Source: Isochrysis galbana
Lineage: Eukaryota; Haptophyta; Isochrysidales; Isochrysidaceae
Assembly (NCBI GenBank): GCA_018136815.1
Contig: CM030931.1
Span: 4,470,148-4,534,147 of the forward strand
DNA: 64,000 nucleotides
Reading direction: 5' to 3'
Every line of letters begins with the position of its first letter. Positions within the stretch are counted from its first letter, which is position 1. The translations under genes and the position numbers were made by a program. Shown here in pieces: positions 31,194 through 40,616 of this stretch. The notes under the pieces were generated by a model. It searched no databases and was not told the origin of the DNA. It saw only the letters and a list, made by a program, of their open reading frames with translations.

Positions 31194-32479
31194 ATGGCAG
31201 TCGCCGTGAGGCTGGTTCTCCTCGGTGCGGCGCTCGCCGTTGCGGCGACGCTCCCTTCATGTGAGACCGACACGACCGAGCACTGTCTCGCCGAAGGGGC
31301 CGATATTTCCTCGGAAGGCATCGAGGCATGCCTCGAGGCTCTGGGGGAGGCGAGCCGATCTGAGGCCTGCAATGCTTACCGCAAGCTCATTGTGGGCTGT
31401 GCCGCTGACTACGGTCGTGGTGGCGTCTGCGAGGATGCACACATGAATGGCGAGACCATGGCCTGCCTAATCCAGCGCGTTGCTCCGGAGAAGCTGAGTG
31501 ATGCGTGCCGTGACTCACTGCCACCTGTCGAGGAAGTGAGTCGAGCACACCCACCAGCTCATTGCCTGGTGGGCGCTATCAGCGCGGAGCGAACTTAGCA
31601 CACGTCCTCGCCTTTGGTATGAATTTGATGCATTGCATTTTGTTGAAGCCGGCCCAACCCTTCTCCACCGTACTCCAAACCCAAATGCCGCTTCCACCTG
31701 CCCCACCACTTCAGGCCAAAGGCCTGTTTGGGCTGTACTGGAAGGATGGAAAGCGCGAGCTCTCTGAAGATGAGGTTGGTGAGCTGATCGGAGATGAGCT
31801 TGACACATATCTTCGCTGGGTAAAGAAGAAGAAGGGAGCAAAATCGCAGCGTGGAAAGGTACGCAGACTTCCTGGCAGGCATGTCGCGTGCAGTACAGCC
31901 GAACCATCAGTTGATGGTACTATCTTGCACACATGGCTGCCTTGGCACAGACGTGGAGCATAGGCGTGGCTTGTGGGCGATGGGACTCGATTTGGTATCA
32001 GTGCCCGGCCAATCAACACGACGCGTCATCACACCAATGCTCCCATTCGCAAGTCTTGCTCCTCACTGCACAGTGATTGCATGGCAATCCAAACATGTGG
32101 CGAGCCACACGGAATACTTGTACACTCATTGCAAGCGCAGGAAGCTTCAACTCGCAATCGTTGACTCCAAAGCCACCCCTTGTGTTGGCTCACCCATACT
32201 TTCGACCCGATTCGACAGGAGCGTGACTATGCCGTGCGCACTGCGAAGAAAGCCAGCGCATCTAAAGCCATTGTATCCGCTGCGGCGGCGGCTGCTCGCG
32301 CTGCCAAGGCGGCAGGTGAGAGTGTCAAGGGGCAGCAAGCTGCTGCGCAGGTTGCAGCAGAGACGGCCGCAGACAACGCTGTAAAGAACGACATGACTGG
32401 TACCCTCAAGCCATTCACGCGCGGTAATATCAAGGGCTTTGTAGCGGATGCTATGACACAGTTAAAGGACGAGCTTTGA
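31194..32479 (+). CDS. secreted cysteine-rich protein with a GLG1-like repeat
   Basis: Three exons (31194-31535, 31715-31858, 32219-32479) with phase-0 GT-AG introns; 248 aa. The N-terminus MAVAVRLVLLGAALAVAATL is a signal peptide. Residues ~22-112 have the spacing of the Golgi glycoprotein 1 cysteine-rich repeat (C..DTTEHC, then CLEAL, C, GC, C, CL, C). The second exon is AKGLFGLYWKDGKRELSEDE, then a basic KKKKGAKSQRGK. The third is an alanine-rich helix ending in TQLKDEL, which is close to the ER-retrieval signal KDEL and ends in exactly those four residues. Signal peptide plus C-terminal KDEL indicates a soluble ER/Golgi resident. Function is unknown; GLG1 itself is a membrane protein with many repeats, so this is a minimal relative at most. 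Confidence 0.75.
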
Positions 32480-33376
32480 CCTTCTATTGGCGGACTGAAG
32501 TCCACGTCGTGATGAGTCCACGTCGTGATGTCTTACGCCTTTCGCAAGATACACCACTTTTGCACCCATATTGGCTCTCTTGTTCTTTTTGTTTGTCGAT
32601 CATACTTGCTGACGTCTTGGGCAAGTATTGATACCAAAGACATGGGTTGCTTATGTGGGCGCATCTCTCAAACCAAAAAACTCGAAACGGGACCTTGTGT
32701 GCTCTTTGTGTGCATGGCTATGGCGCTATGGCTATCTCAAACTTGGATAACAGTTGTAAATACTTGTCGCACACCGTGGCCAGGTAGTTAATGACTCTAT
32801 ACGTAAGAACTTTTTCTAGTTCTAGGGCGGTCAAACAAGGATTTTATTAGGGATGACAAAATGACCATCTAAGGGCCGTTGAGAAAATTTGAGGATTTTT
32901 TGGGTAGGAAGTTCCCTATACACCCAACAAGTACATATTCGGGGCCCATTAGGACCAAAACCCCTCCCTTGGGCCCCCACAACAAAACGTAACCAATATA
33001 CTAATAATAAAAGACGCTAAAGTCACAAAGGGCCGAAAAGCTCAACTTCAAACTTCAAATCGAGACCGGGCGCGTGGTGCGTGCCCGTTTTCGACGATCC
33101 ATGATCCATCCAGATGAGTGATCCCACCAGACACCAAATACACAGGTCCCACAACGGCCGTCAGTCCAAGACCTTAAGTGTCGGTGGGCGACCATAAAAA
33201 GGCCCAAATGTCGATGACGCTGGTTGACATTTGTCAATGCAGATGCATTAAGTAATACAAGGCCCCAACACACACATCAATCACGCATCACACACATCAT
33301 ACCCATTGCTAATAATGCATTCGCCTCGACATCTCATAGTCCATGCGCACGTTGTCCTCTGCCTGCAGTCTAGCTC
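32480..33376. other. intergenic with a MITE-like end
   Basis: 32502-32531 repeats GTCCACGTCGTGATG twice. 32824-32875 begins TAGGGCGGTCAAACA and includes CAAAATGACCATCT, matching 29784-29850. No right terminus was identified. No gene seen. Confidence 0.4.
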
Positions 33377-33400
33377 AACTAAGTTTATACTTGGTCGCCA
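33377..33400 (+). promoter_or_regulatory. hairpin just upstream of LINE ORF1 start
   Basis: AACTAAGT-TTAT-ACTTGGTC is followed by GCC and the ATG at 33400. The stem pairs over seven bases with one G-T pair. Related hairpins with changed but still pairing stems occur at 4130-4145 and 63488-63507 (minus), 14552-14571, 16790-16805, 20866-20881 and 54534-54560. Confidence 0.5.
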
Positions 33401-34308
33401 TGGAGCGCGCCGGCGCGACTCCCCTCTCTTTCGGGCCCCCCGCCGAGGGCGCCCCTCCAGTACCCATGGAGCAGTCGCTGGCGAAGCGACCGCGTCCACC
33501 CGCGGAGGCCGAGCAGGTGCGTGCGACTCGCGTCGCGCCACACGGCCCGTGGCCCCGGCCGCACCACCCTCAGCAGCCATGCTGGTCCCCCCCATGGGGG
33601 ACAGCAGACTGCAGACAGCAGGACAGACACAGCAGACAAGACGCACAAAGCAACCATTGGGCATGCCTCATGGCAGAGGCTCCTCCCACCCTGGTGACGG
33701 TCGCGCCGCCCTGGCGGCGCGGCCCGAGACCGGGTGGCCCTTATGGGCACAACCAACACCCCACCCTGCATACGTACTACAACAGAAGAATGTCACAACT
33801 GGAGCCCCAACACAACACAACCAGGGCCCCTCTGAAAGAGGGACTGGGAACCGACCACCAACAACCAGCCCGCCACCAAGCACCAAACTCATACTCATGG
33901 CCGACCCACATTCCCCTGACGCAGGAGCCAGCGTCAGATGGAGAGCAAGAGGGCGTAGACACAGACGCAAACTTCGACCTCTCCTTCCACCAAGAGGGGG
34001 ACTACACCTTTCTGGACACGACCGTCTACGCCGCGATAGTTGAACTGCTCCTCGAGCTAGAGGGAGTCGATCCAGAGCCAGACTTCTGGGCACGGTCCAT
34101 TGCAGGCCCCTGGCACGTAGCCGTCAATGAAGACTGCGCACAACAATTCCAAGAAAGGTATGGCGAAACCACCACCCTTCGCGTGAACCAGACCGACATC
34201 ACCGTACGCATCAAGATCGTATCAATCGAGGAAAAGATCAACAAGCGAGGCGCCACCTCGCGAAAGTCACTCTACAACGCTCTCCAGGACGTGTCGGCGT
34301 CCCAGTGA
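33400..34308 (+). CDS. LINE ORF1-like protein
   Basis: About 302 aa from ATG 33400 (MERAGATPLSF). The N-terminal two thirds are Pro/His/Gln-rich and disordered. The C-terminal ~110 residues look folded: DYTFLDTTVYAAIVELLLEL, EGVDPEPDFWARSIAGPW, TTLRVNQTDITVRIKIV. This block is shared with the fragment at 18029-18475, and the ATGGAGCGCGC start is shared with 16811 and 54562, so it is a repeated family, best read as the ORF1 (nucleic-acid-binding) protein of a non-LTR element. Its last codons overlap, on the other strand, the end of the Ty3-like pol frame, and the TGA lies at or just past the junction. The natural C-terminus may therefore be missing. Confidence 0.6.
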   Translation: MERAGATPLSFGPPAEGAPPVPMEQSLAKRPRPPAEAEQVRATRVAPHGPWPRPHHPQQPCWSPPWGTADCRQQDRHSRQDAQSNHWACLMAEAPPTLVTVAPPWRRGPRPGGPYGHNQHPTLHTYYNRRMSQLEPQHNTTRAPLKEGLGTDHQQPARHQAPNSYSWPTHIPLTQEPASDGEQEGVDTDANFDLSFHQEGDYTFLDTTVYAAIVELLLELEGVDPEPDFWARSIAGPWHVAVNEDCAQQFQERYGETTTLRVNQTDITVRIKIVSIEEKINKRGATSRKSLYNALQDVSASQ

Positions 34309-37300
34309 GTGACTCCAGGTTTGTGCACGACGTCGAATCTATATTCGGCTAGCTTTAGGACCCATCGCATGAGGCGCGAGGCTGGACCACCGGTGACTTG
34401 ATCTTTCATCGTGTGAAGCCAGCGCAAAGCTGAATGGTCTACGACGAGGGTGAAGTGGCGACCCCAAAGATAAGGCCTCCAATTTCGGATCGATTCTAGC
34501 GCTGCTAGAAGTTCGATTTCAGTGACTGTCCAATGGCGCTCAGCCGGACTCAAGCTACGACCGTAGTATGCAACGACGCGCTCTCTCCCTTCGTCGTCTT
34601 TTTGGGCGAGGACGCCGGCGATGCCGAGCTTGCTAGCACCGTCGGTTTTAACGAGGAAAGGACGGTCGTCTCGAGGAGGTGCAAGTACGGGTTCTTCACA
34701 GATAGCTTGCTTGAGATCTTCGATAGCCTGTCGACAGGCTTCTGTTTGCGACTCGACCGGGACGTCGCACCCTTTCCGCGTGAGAGCGGTTAACGGCGCC
34801 GCACGGATCGCAAAACGACGGATGAAACGGCGGTAGTAGGAGCACAATCCAAGGAACGAACGGACGGCTTCGATCGAGTTGATTTGGGTTGGGTCGATTT
34901 TCGAGACAGCTTCCACTTTCTTGGGATCCATCCGAAGACCTTCACGCGAAACAACGTGGCCGAGATATTCAGCCGAGGTGGCAAAGAAAACGCATTTCGA
35001 CATCTTGCAAGTGAGGCCCGCCCAGATGAGACGTTCCAAGACAAGATCAAGACGGTGTAACATTTGTTGGAATGACGACTCTTCCCTGGCCTGCAGCGAG
35101 TCACCTACACCTGTCGACCAGGCGCCGACATCATCCAAGTATGGCATACAAATCTCCCATGCCAGCCCACCGAGAACGGCGTCCATGAGGCGGCACATAT
35201 ACGAGGGACCGGATTGAACACCGAAAGGCAAGTAATTGAACTCGTACTTGCCGCGATGAGTAGTGAACGCGGTGATATGTTTATCGGATTCTTTGATCGG
35301 TATACCCCAGAAACCAGATGCCAGGTCCAGGGTGCAAAGGAATAGAGAATCGAGGTTGCCTTGACCGGACGACAATCGGTCGATGGCTTCTACCGTGAGG
35401 GGAAGAGGGCTGTCCTCTAGACGAAGCTTGGAGTTGACGTCGCGATAATCTACGCAGAAACGTACGGAGCCATCCTTCTTAGTGACTAACACGACTCGAG
35501 AGGCCCACGACGAATTTGATTTCCTAATGATGCCCGCGGACTCCATCTTGCAAACTTCGTCCTCTATGATCTTCTCACCCTCTCGTCCAACTCTAGACGG
35601 TGCGTGACGGTGAGCTTCGGCTCCGGGGTTGAGCGGTAGCTCTACCTCCATCACGTGAGTGTGATTCGGGTTAGTCGGGTCAATTGCGAAAGCAGCGATA
35701 CGTCGGGCCAGTAGACGACGAACTTGTTCACGTTGGGGCATCGAGAGACGGCCCTCGGGGTCGATCTTGGCTGCCTCGAGGAGCTTGCGTTGGTCCTCGT
35801 TGAGCGACTCAATCACATCCGGCGAGTTATTGTCACCGACGCGGTGATAAGTTCCAGCGTGAATCTTGAATCGAACCTGTAGCGAAGCTACAGGATGGAA
35901 CGACGGAAGGTGTAGTGGTTTGGGGTCAGTATTGGCCACCGTAACCGCGATGGTGTGGTCGGATTTCGGCCTCTCTACTTGAGGGATGACGAGCGGAGAG
36001 CTGTCAATAGTCTCGCGTGTAGGGAGCCGGTCCACGAGCATGGCGCAGTCTTCGTGTTCTCGAAGAGCTAGCGGAATTCGGACGTGAAACGTCGCCCGAT
36101 GATAGGCCGGGATCGTGATAGGTTCATGGGTATATAGGAGGTACTCGGAGCCACAAGACGCCGGCGCTTTGGCGGCAAACTCATCGGCCGTGTTGAAGAG
36201 CGGCTCGGAGACTAGCTGGTTGTCGTTTTCGGCGGCTTGCGGCCCTCGGAAGAAGTCAGTCGTGATTGGGTTCGCGGAGGTCGGACAGACCTGTGCACAA
36301 GTCATGCTGACAGGGACCACCGCTATCGGTGACGTCGAGACGCGAAAGATCGGCGGAGCGTCGGGGCTTGGACTGCCATTAACCTCAAGAGGAGCCACCG
36401 TGGATGGGGCACCGAGGGTGATAGAGCCGTCCGCGCTGTCGGAGGCGAGCTGAATCGAAGCGGCGTGCGTAGCTAAGAAGTCGTTCCCGAGCAGTAGCAT
36501 CGGGTTGCCTTCAATCACCATGAACGTATGACGAAAGAGAAATCCACCGACGGAGAAAACGATTCGAGCCTTGCCTCGCGTGATAAGAGGTAGGCCGTCT
36601 GGGCCATGGAGCGGTGTCACTACGGCTTGCGGCAGCCGCTCGACGCATGCGTCGTTGGGTAGGCTGGACAAGAGGGAAGTGGTCACGACCGACGGGCCAG
36701 CTCCGGTGTCAGCGAGTGTGCTGTTGACCGTGAGGGCGGAGTCGGCTAAGATTACTCCTTCTTTGCCGGCAGCCTCGCCGGAGCGGCAGACCATTAGATC
36801 TCGAACATATAGACAATGCCTTGGGTAGGCAGATGGTAGGGTATCCACGACGCTCTCCGGCCGGTGCGCGGTCACGTGTGCAATGGTGTCGGACAGGGAC
36901 GGGGTTGGTCGCCAGCGTCGTTGCTCGGGTGAATTCGTCGTCAAACTGGTCGTCGTCTCTTCGGGTACTCCGACTGCCGCTATCGTGGCAGAGGGCCTAG
37001 AGGGGTCGTCCTCGTTGGTAGCGGTACAGGGTGATAGCTTGGGACTAGTGTAGCCCAGGCCTCTCTTGTCGGTGGGGTGCCTCGGGTGGTCGGACATCTT
37101 TTCCCAATCTTTCTCGAGACGGGCTTGGGCTTCTGTCTTGGGTCTTCGAACTAATGAGGCTAGCTCTTCGGCGCGGATGCCTTTGGCTTCCACGAACTCG
37201 ATCGGCGCTCGGACGGCAGCGGCGAGGTCGGATTCCTCGTCGGCGTTTCGTCCGGCTAGAGCTTGCGCTCTTATTTCGTCAGCGGTTTCGAGCGTGACGT

Positions 37301-40046
37301 TGGACCATTTCTGGTCCCCGTTCACTCCGAATGATTGCCATTGTTGGCGCCGCTTCCGGAGAGTCGTCGGCGTCGTCGGACGCGGCGAGCTCGCGCGTGC
37401 CGGAGGCGGGGCGGTCCATGGAGAGAATGGGTCGTGGAGTGTAGACTCGGAGGCGTGGAGTGGCGTGTCGTTGTCGTGGTTATCGTGGGTTTCTTTTTGG
37501 TCTTCGTGGTTGTCTGACTCGGGAGTAGCTGGACGGGAAACAACGGGGTCGGAAGAAACTTCACTCGTTTCCCTCCCCCTCTCATAACGATGAAGAGCCG
37601 ACCACGGCTCGTAGGCGGTAGCCTCGGTCGAGCTAAGTGAAGGCCGGTCCAATAGGCTGCACCGCGCGCAAGCGAGTAGCTCTAACGCGGACAATTTCTT
37701 CGTCGACGTCTGGTCTCGCTGTTGGCTCAAATGTCGAAGAAGAACCGGCATCCAATGGATCGCCATCGCTCCAGCTACACCGACGTAGGTGCGGCTGCGA
37801 AGAGCGCCACGGTGCGGTGAAGGAGAGAGGTTAGCCATGGCCGACTCACGGCCATCCACGACGCAAGTTGGCTGGAGGGGCGGCAGCCCTTTGGTGAGGT
37901 ACAACCCGGTGGCTTTCTGGTGTCCAGTGCCGTGCTCCCAGGGTTGGACGAATTGGGTCGGGGTCAACCCCCCGACTAAACGGCGAGCTTCCGCATGCAT
38001 CCGAGGGTTCTCGACCGCTACAAACGGAGCAGTGGCGGAGGCCATTGACTTGAAGACGCGAGCGGCCGACTCAAGAGCGGCACGACGTCCGGGTTCTTGG
38101 GAGAGCCATTGACTGCTGACAGCGGAGAGGTACGTGCAGGGCGGGTGGGCGATGACTAGGTCCCAACCTAGGTTTTGGACATGAAGCGCGTCGCCTTGGA
38201 AGTGGGGCACGTAATCGATCTCGGAAGGATACAAATCGCACGTAGCTACATCAGCACCGGCGAGTAGGAACATGGAGGAGACGACGCCGCTCGTCTCGCC
38301 AACGACGAGAACGCGTGGTGCGTGACAGCCAGACGTCAGCCCGTCTTGGACTCGTTGATTCATCTTCGTGAGCTCAGCGCAAAGCTCATCGAAGTGCTTG
38401 GGTAGCGCGGCGGCAGGCGAGGCTAGGGTGCCATTGCGAGGCCGGCGAAGCTCTTGGGCTGCCTCCGTGAGGTGCCGAGGTAATACCACCGCAGAGCCGC
38501 TCGCTCGTGCACGAAGAGAGGCGAGAGCGTGGAGAGCGGGTGACGGGGTATCATCACGGGTGCCGACATCGGAGTTGTTTTGAGAGGAATCGAAGGACTG
38601 GATCGCGGACGCATTGATCGCTGCCACGCGCATGATGGTGGTGGCAGTGGTATCGAGAGGCAGGCAGTGCTCGGAGGCGGCGACCGGTGGCCGCAGCGAC
38701 GTAGGACGAATGGAAGAAGACTCGGATATCGACGACGTAGAGACGGGCTCGGAGGACGGGATTGACGAAGAAACTCGGAGAAGTGGGGTGTCGGACGGCG
38801 GCGACGGACGCCGCGGCCGCGAGACCACCGGTGAGAGACATGAAGGACATGGCTCAGGGACTCGGTTGGGCTGGCTCAATGGGCGTAGAAGCTCGGTTTG
38901 GGAGGCCGCCGTTCCTCGACGTGCAGAGGAGTTGTGGTCACTCTCCATGGTCACGTCGGAAGAGGAGACGTCGTTGCATTCTGTCGTCGGCGGGGTCGGC
39001 GCCGGCGAAAGAAGGGACGTGGCTGTCGTAGAAGCCGGCTGCGGGGAAGGCTGGGGCCAGGGTGGTGGCTCTGCGGCAGCGGCTGGCGTGGGTAGTGGCC
39101 GAAGAGGTTCTGCAATGCGAAGCATTCTTCGGAGGACTTGGCTCGGGCTAGCGGGTGGATGGACCGCTGAAATTACGGTGGATTCAGACTCGAATTCGGA
39201 AGACTCGGCGACTTGAGAGGGGCTAGGAGACGGCTGTTCAAGCTCCTCCAGGGCTCTCGGTTGATGGGGTGGCGTGGGAACGCCGGTGGTCGACCGCGGA
39301 CTCCGCGGTGACGTTAATTTGTACTCGGACTCGGACTCGTCGTTTCTGGCGTGCTGGACGCCAATAACAGGGCTAACTTTCGAAATGGGAACGGACGGGG
39401 CCGGCTCAAAGGTGAAGCCCCCTGGCGTCGCAACCGTCGGTGAGGACGAAGCTGAAGCTTGTGATGACAATAGGGGCACGGTGGCCAGCACCGGTTGGCT
39501 CGGTGCGGCCGAAATCTCGGACTCGGTGACGGGCTTGATTACGCGGGCTCGGGATGCACTGTCTTGTGCGATTGGACTCGGACTCGGAACGGAAACGGAA
39601 GGGATCGGCTCGGCGGCGTGCAGCCTGCTGGAGTGGCAGGCCGGCTGCGGCGAGACTCGGAACGGTGGCTCGGACAAGGACACAGTGGCTGTCGTCGAGG
39701 GCTTCGGCGTCAGCTTGTGTTTGGACTCGATACGCGGTGGCTCGTGAAACGGGGCTCGGTTGTGGTTGGAATTCTGGAAGTGACCGGAGATTCCAAATGA
39801 CTCAGACTCGGGGCGCGGAGGACCGAAGGTGAACACTCCCGCGGAAGGAGTGGTCGTCGGAGGCTCAGTGAGTGGCTGGAGCTCCGTTAATCCTGCGGTC
39901 GACCGCGTGGTAGGACTCGGTGACGTTGTAAACTCGGACTCGGACTCGGACTCGGACTCGGATGGCTCAGAACGGGGTTTGCTCAAAACAGGCTTGGACT
40001 CGGACTCGAAAGAAAGTGGGGAAGAACCGGAGAACTGCGCCTCCAT
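34272..40046 (-). CDS. pol: methyltransferase, aspartic protease, reverse transcriptase, RNase H
   Basis: 1924 codons from ATG 40046; the frame is also open upstream as far as the Gag stop. Residues 1-560 are Ser/Pro/Glu-rich (ESESESES runs). Residues ~575-775 (38320-37720) are a methyltransferase: RVLVVGETSGVVSS, then DLVIAHPPCTYLS (38126-38158), AVENPRMHAEARR, EHGTGHQKATGLYL and LRSRTYVGVAGAMA. The aspartic protease has ADTGAGPSVV (about residue 1110) and LLLGNDFLATHA. Reverse transcriptase has CVDYRDVNSK, LCTLDLASGFWGIPI, LPFGVQSGPSYM and the catalytic YLDD (35134-35145). RNase H starts LVKTDGASKLGIAGVLAQ and reaches HKPGVTHWDAD. RT and RH are plainly Ty3/gypsy type. The methyltransferase resembles a phage family and is not a normal part of this pol. 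Confidence 0.88.
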   Translation of the reverse strand: MEAQFSGSSPLSFESESKPVLSKPRSEPSESESESESEFTTSPSPTTRSTAGLTELQPLTEPPTTTPSAGVFTFGPPRPESESFGISGHFQNSNHNRAPFHEPPRIESKHKLTPKPSTTATVSLSEPPFRVSPQPACHSSRLHAAEPIPSVSVPSPSPIAQDSASRARVIKPVTESEISAAPSQPVLATVPLLSSQASASSSPTVATPGGFTFEPAPSVPISKVSPVIGVQHARNDESESEYKLTSPRSPRSTTGVPTPPHQPRALEELEQPSPSPSQVAESSEFESESTVISAVHPPASPSQVLRRMLRIAEPLRPLPTPAAAAEPPPWPQPSPQPASTTATSLLSPAPTPPTTECNDVSSSDVTMESDHNSSARRGTAASQTELLRPLSQPNRVPEPCPSCLSPVVSRPRRPSPPSDTPLLRVSSSIPSSEPVSTSSISESSSIRPTSLRPPVAASEHCLPLDTTATTIMRVAAINASAIQSFDSSQNNSDVGTRDDTPSPALHALASLRARASGSAVVLPRHLTEAAQELRRPRNGTLASPAAALPKHFDELCAELTKMNQRVQDGLTSGCHAPRVLVVGETSGVVSSMFLLAGADVATCDLYPSEIDYVPHFQGDALHVQNLGWDLVIAHPPCTYLSAVSSQWLSQEPGRRAALESAARVFKSMASATAPFVAVENPRMHAEARRLVGGLTPTQFVQPWEHGTGHQKATGLYLTKGLPPLQPTCVVDGRESAMANLSPSPHRGALRSRTYVGVAGAMAIHWMPVLLRHLSQQRDQTSTKKLSALELLACARCSLLDRPSLSSTEATAYEPWSALHRYERGRETSEVSSDPVVSRPATPESDNHEDQKETHDNHDNDTPLHASESTLHDPFSPWTAPPPARASSPRPTTPTTLRKRRQQWQSFGVNGDQKWSNVTLETADEIRAQALAGRNADEESDLAAAVRAPIEFVEAKGIRAEELASLVRRPKTEAQARLEKDWEKMSDHPRHPTDKRGLGYTSPKLSPCTATNEDDPSRPSATIAAVGVPEETTTSLTTNSPEQRRWRPTPSLSDTIAHVTAHRPESVVDTLPSAYPRHCLYVRDLMVCRSGEAAGKEGVILADSALTVNSTLADTGAGPSVVTTSLLSSLPNDACVERLPQAVVTPLHGPDGLPLITRGKARIVFSVGGFLFRHTFMVIEGNPMLLLGNDFLATHAASIQLASDSADGSITLGAPSTVAPLEVNGSPSPDAPPIFRVSTSPIAVVPVSMTCAQVCPTSANPITTDFFRGPQAAENDNQLVSEPLFNTADEFAAKAPASCGSEYLLYTHEPITIPAYHRATFHVRIPLALREHEDCAMLVDRLPTRETIDSSPLVIPQVERPKSDHTIAVTVANTDPKPLHLPSFHPVASLQVRFKIHAGTYHRVGDNNSPDVIESLNEDQRKLLEAAKIDPEGRLSMPQREQVRRLLARRIAAFAIDPTNPNHTHVMEVELPLNPGAEAHRHAPSRVGREGEKIIEDEVCKMESAGIIRKSNSSWASRVVLVTKKDGSVRFCVDYRDVNSKLRLEDSPLPLTVEAIDRLSSGQGNLDSLFLCTLDLASGFWGIPIKESDKHITAFTTHRGKYEFNYLPFGVQSGPSYMCRLMDAVLGGLAWEICMPYLDDVGAWSTGVGDSLQAREESSFQQMLHRLDLVLERLIWAGLTCKMSKCVFFATSAEYLGHVVSREGLRMDPKKVEAVSKIDPTQINSIEAVRSFLGLCSYYRRFIRRFAIRAAPLTALTRKGCDVPVESQTEACRQAIEDLKQAICEEPVLAPPRDDRPFLVKTDGASKLGIAGVLAQKDDEGRERVVAYYGRSLSPAERHWTVTEIELLAALESIRNWRPYLWGRHFTLVVDHSALRWLHTMKDQVTGGPASRLMRWVLKLAEYRFDVVHKPGVTHWDADTSWRAL

Positions 40047-40616
40047 CGTCGTAGTAATGGAGACTGGTGATACCGGTGATGACTGGACTGGGCTCAGACT
40101 CGTAGATGGGCTCGCGGTGGCGTAAGACGAAGAGGGTAATTCTGAACGTGACTTGGACTCGGACTCGTACTCGGGAGACGTTTTGTGGCTCGGACATGCG
40201 AAATTTGATTTGAAGGATTGAAGGTTGGATTGGGCCTGCGGCGGCTGGATTTTCGCAGACCGTGAGGTCTTGGACTGGGGATGCTTGAGGAGTGGCGGGG
40301 GGTAGCGGTTGAGCGGCTTGAGTTGATAGAGAGGCGGTGACGGTTGACTTGGTTTTGAGGACTCGTGCGTGATATCGAGAATCAGGATGGAATCATCGGC
40401 ATTGGGAGAAATAGGGGCAATCGGCGAGGAGGCAGGAGAAAGAGGGGGATGGAGGTGGCAGGGCTTGTCTGGAACTTGGGGAATCTTGGGGTACCGGTTG
40501 GAGGCCGTAGAAGTACTCGGCCGTAGCGTAATACGATCTTTTGGTGGGTGGCGTTCAGGCCCACTACCCTGGACTGGTAGCGGGGTAACAGCGCGGACGT
40601 GGGCCCCGCCGGCGAC

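Noticed and set aside
33306..34043. Alternative plus-strand frame overlapping LINE ORF1
   Set aside because: Shadow of the ORF1 frame starting at 33400, which shares a family with 18029-18475.
36000..38500. DIRS-type element because of the methyltransferase
   Set aside because: Reverse transcriptase and aspartic protease are of Ty3/gypsy type, the methyltransferase precedes them, and no tyrosine recombinase is seen.
37066..39747. Several plus-strand frames of 100-200 codons inside the retroelement
   Set aside because: Antisense to the pol frame, of low complexity, and without motifs.
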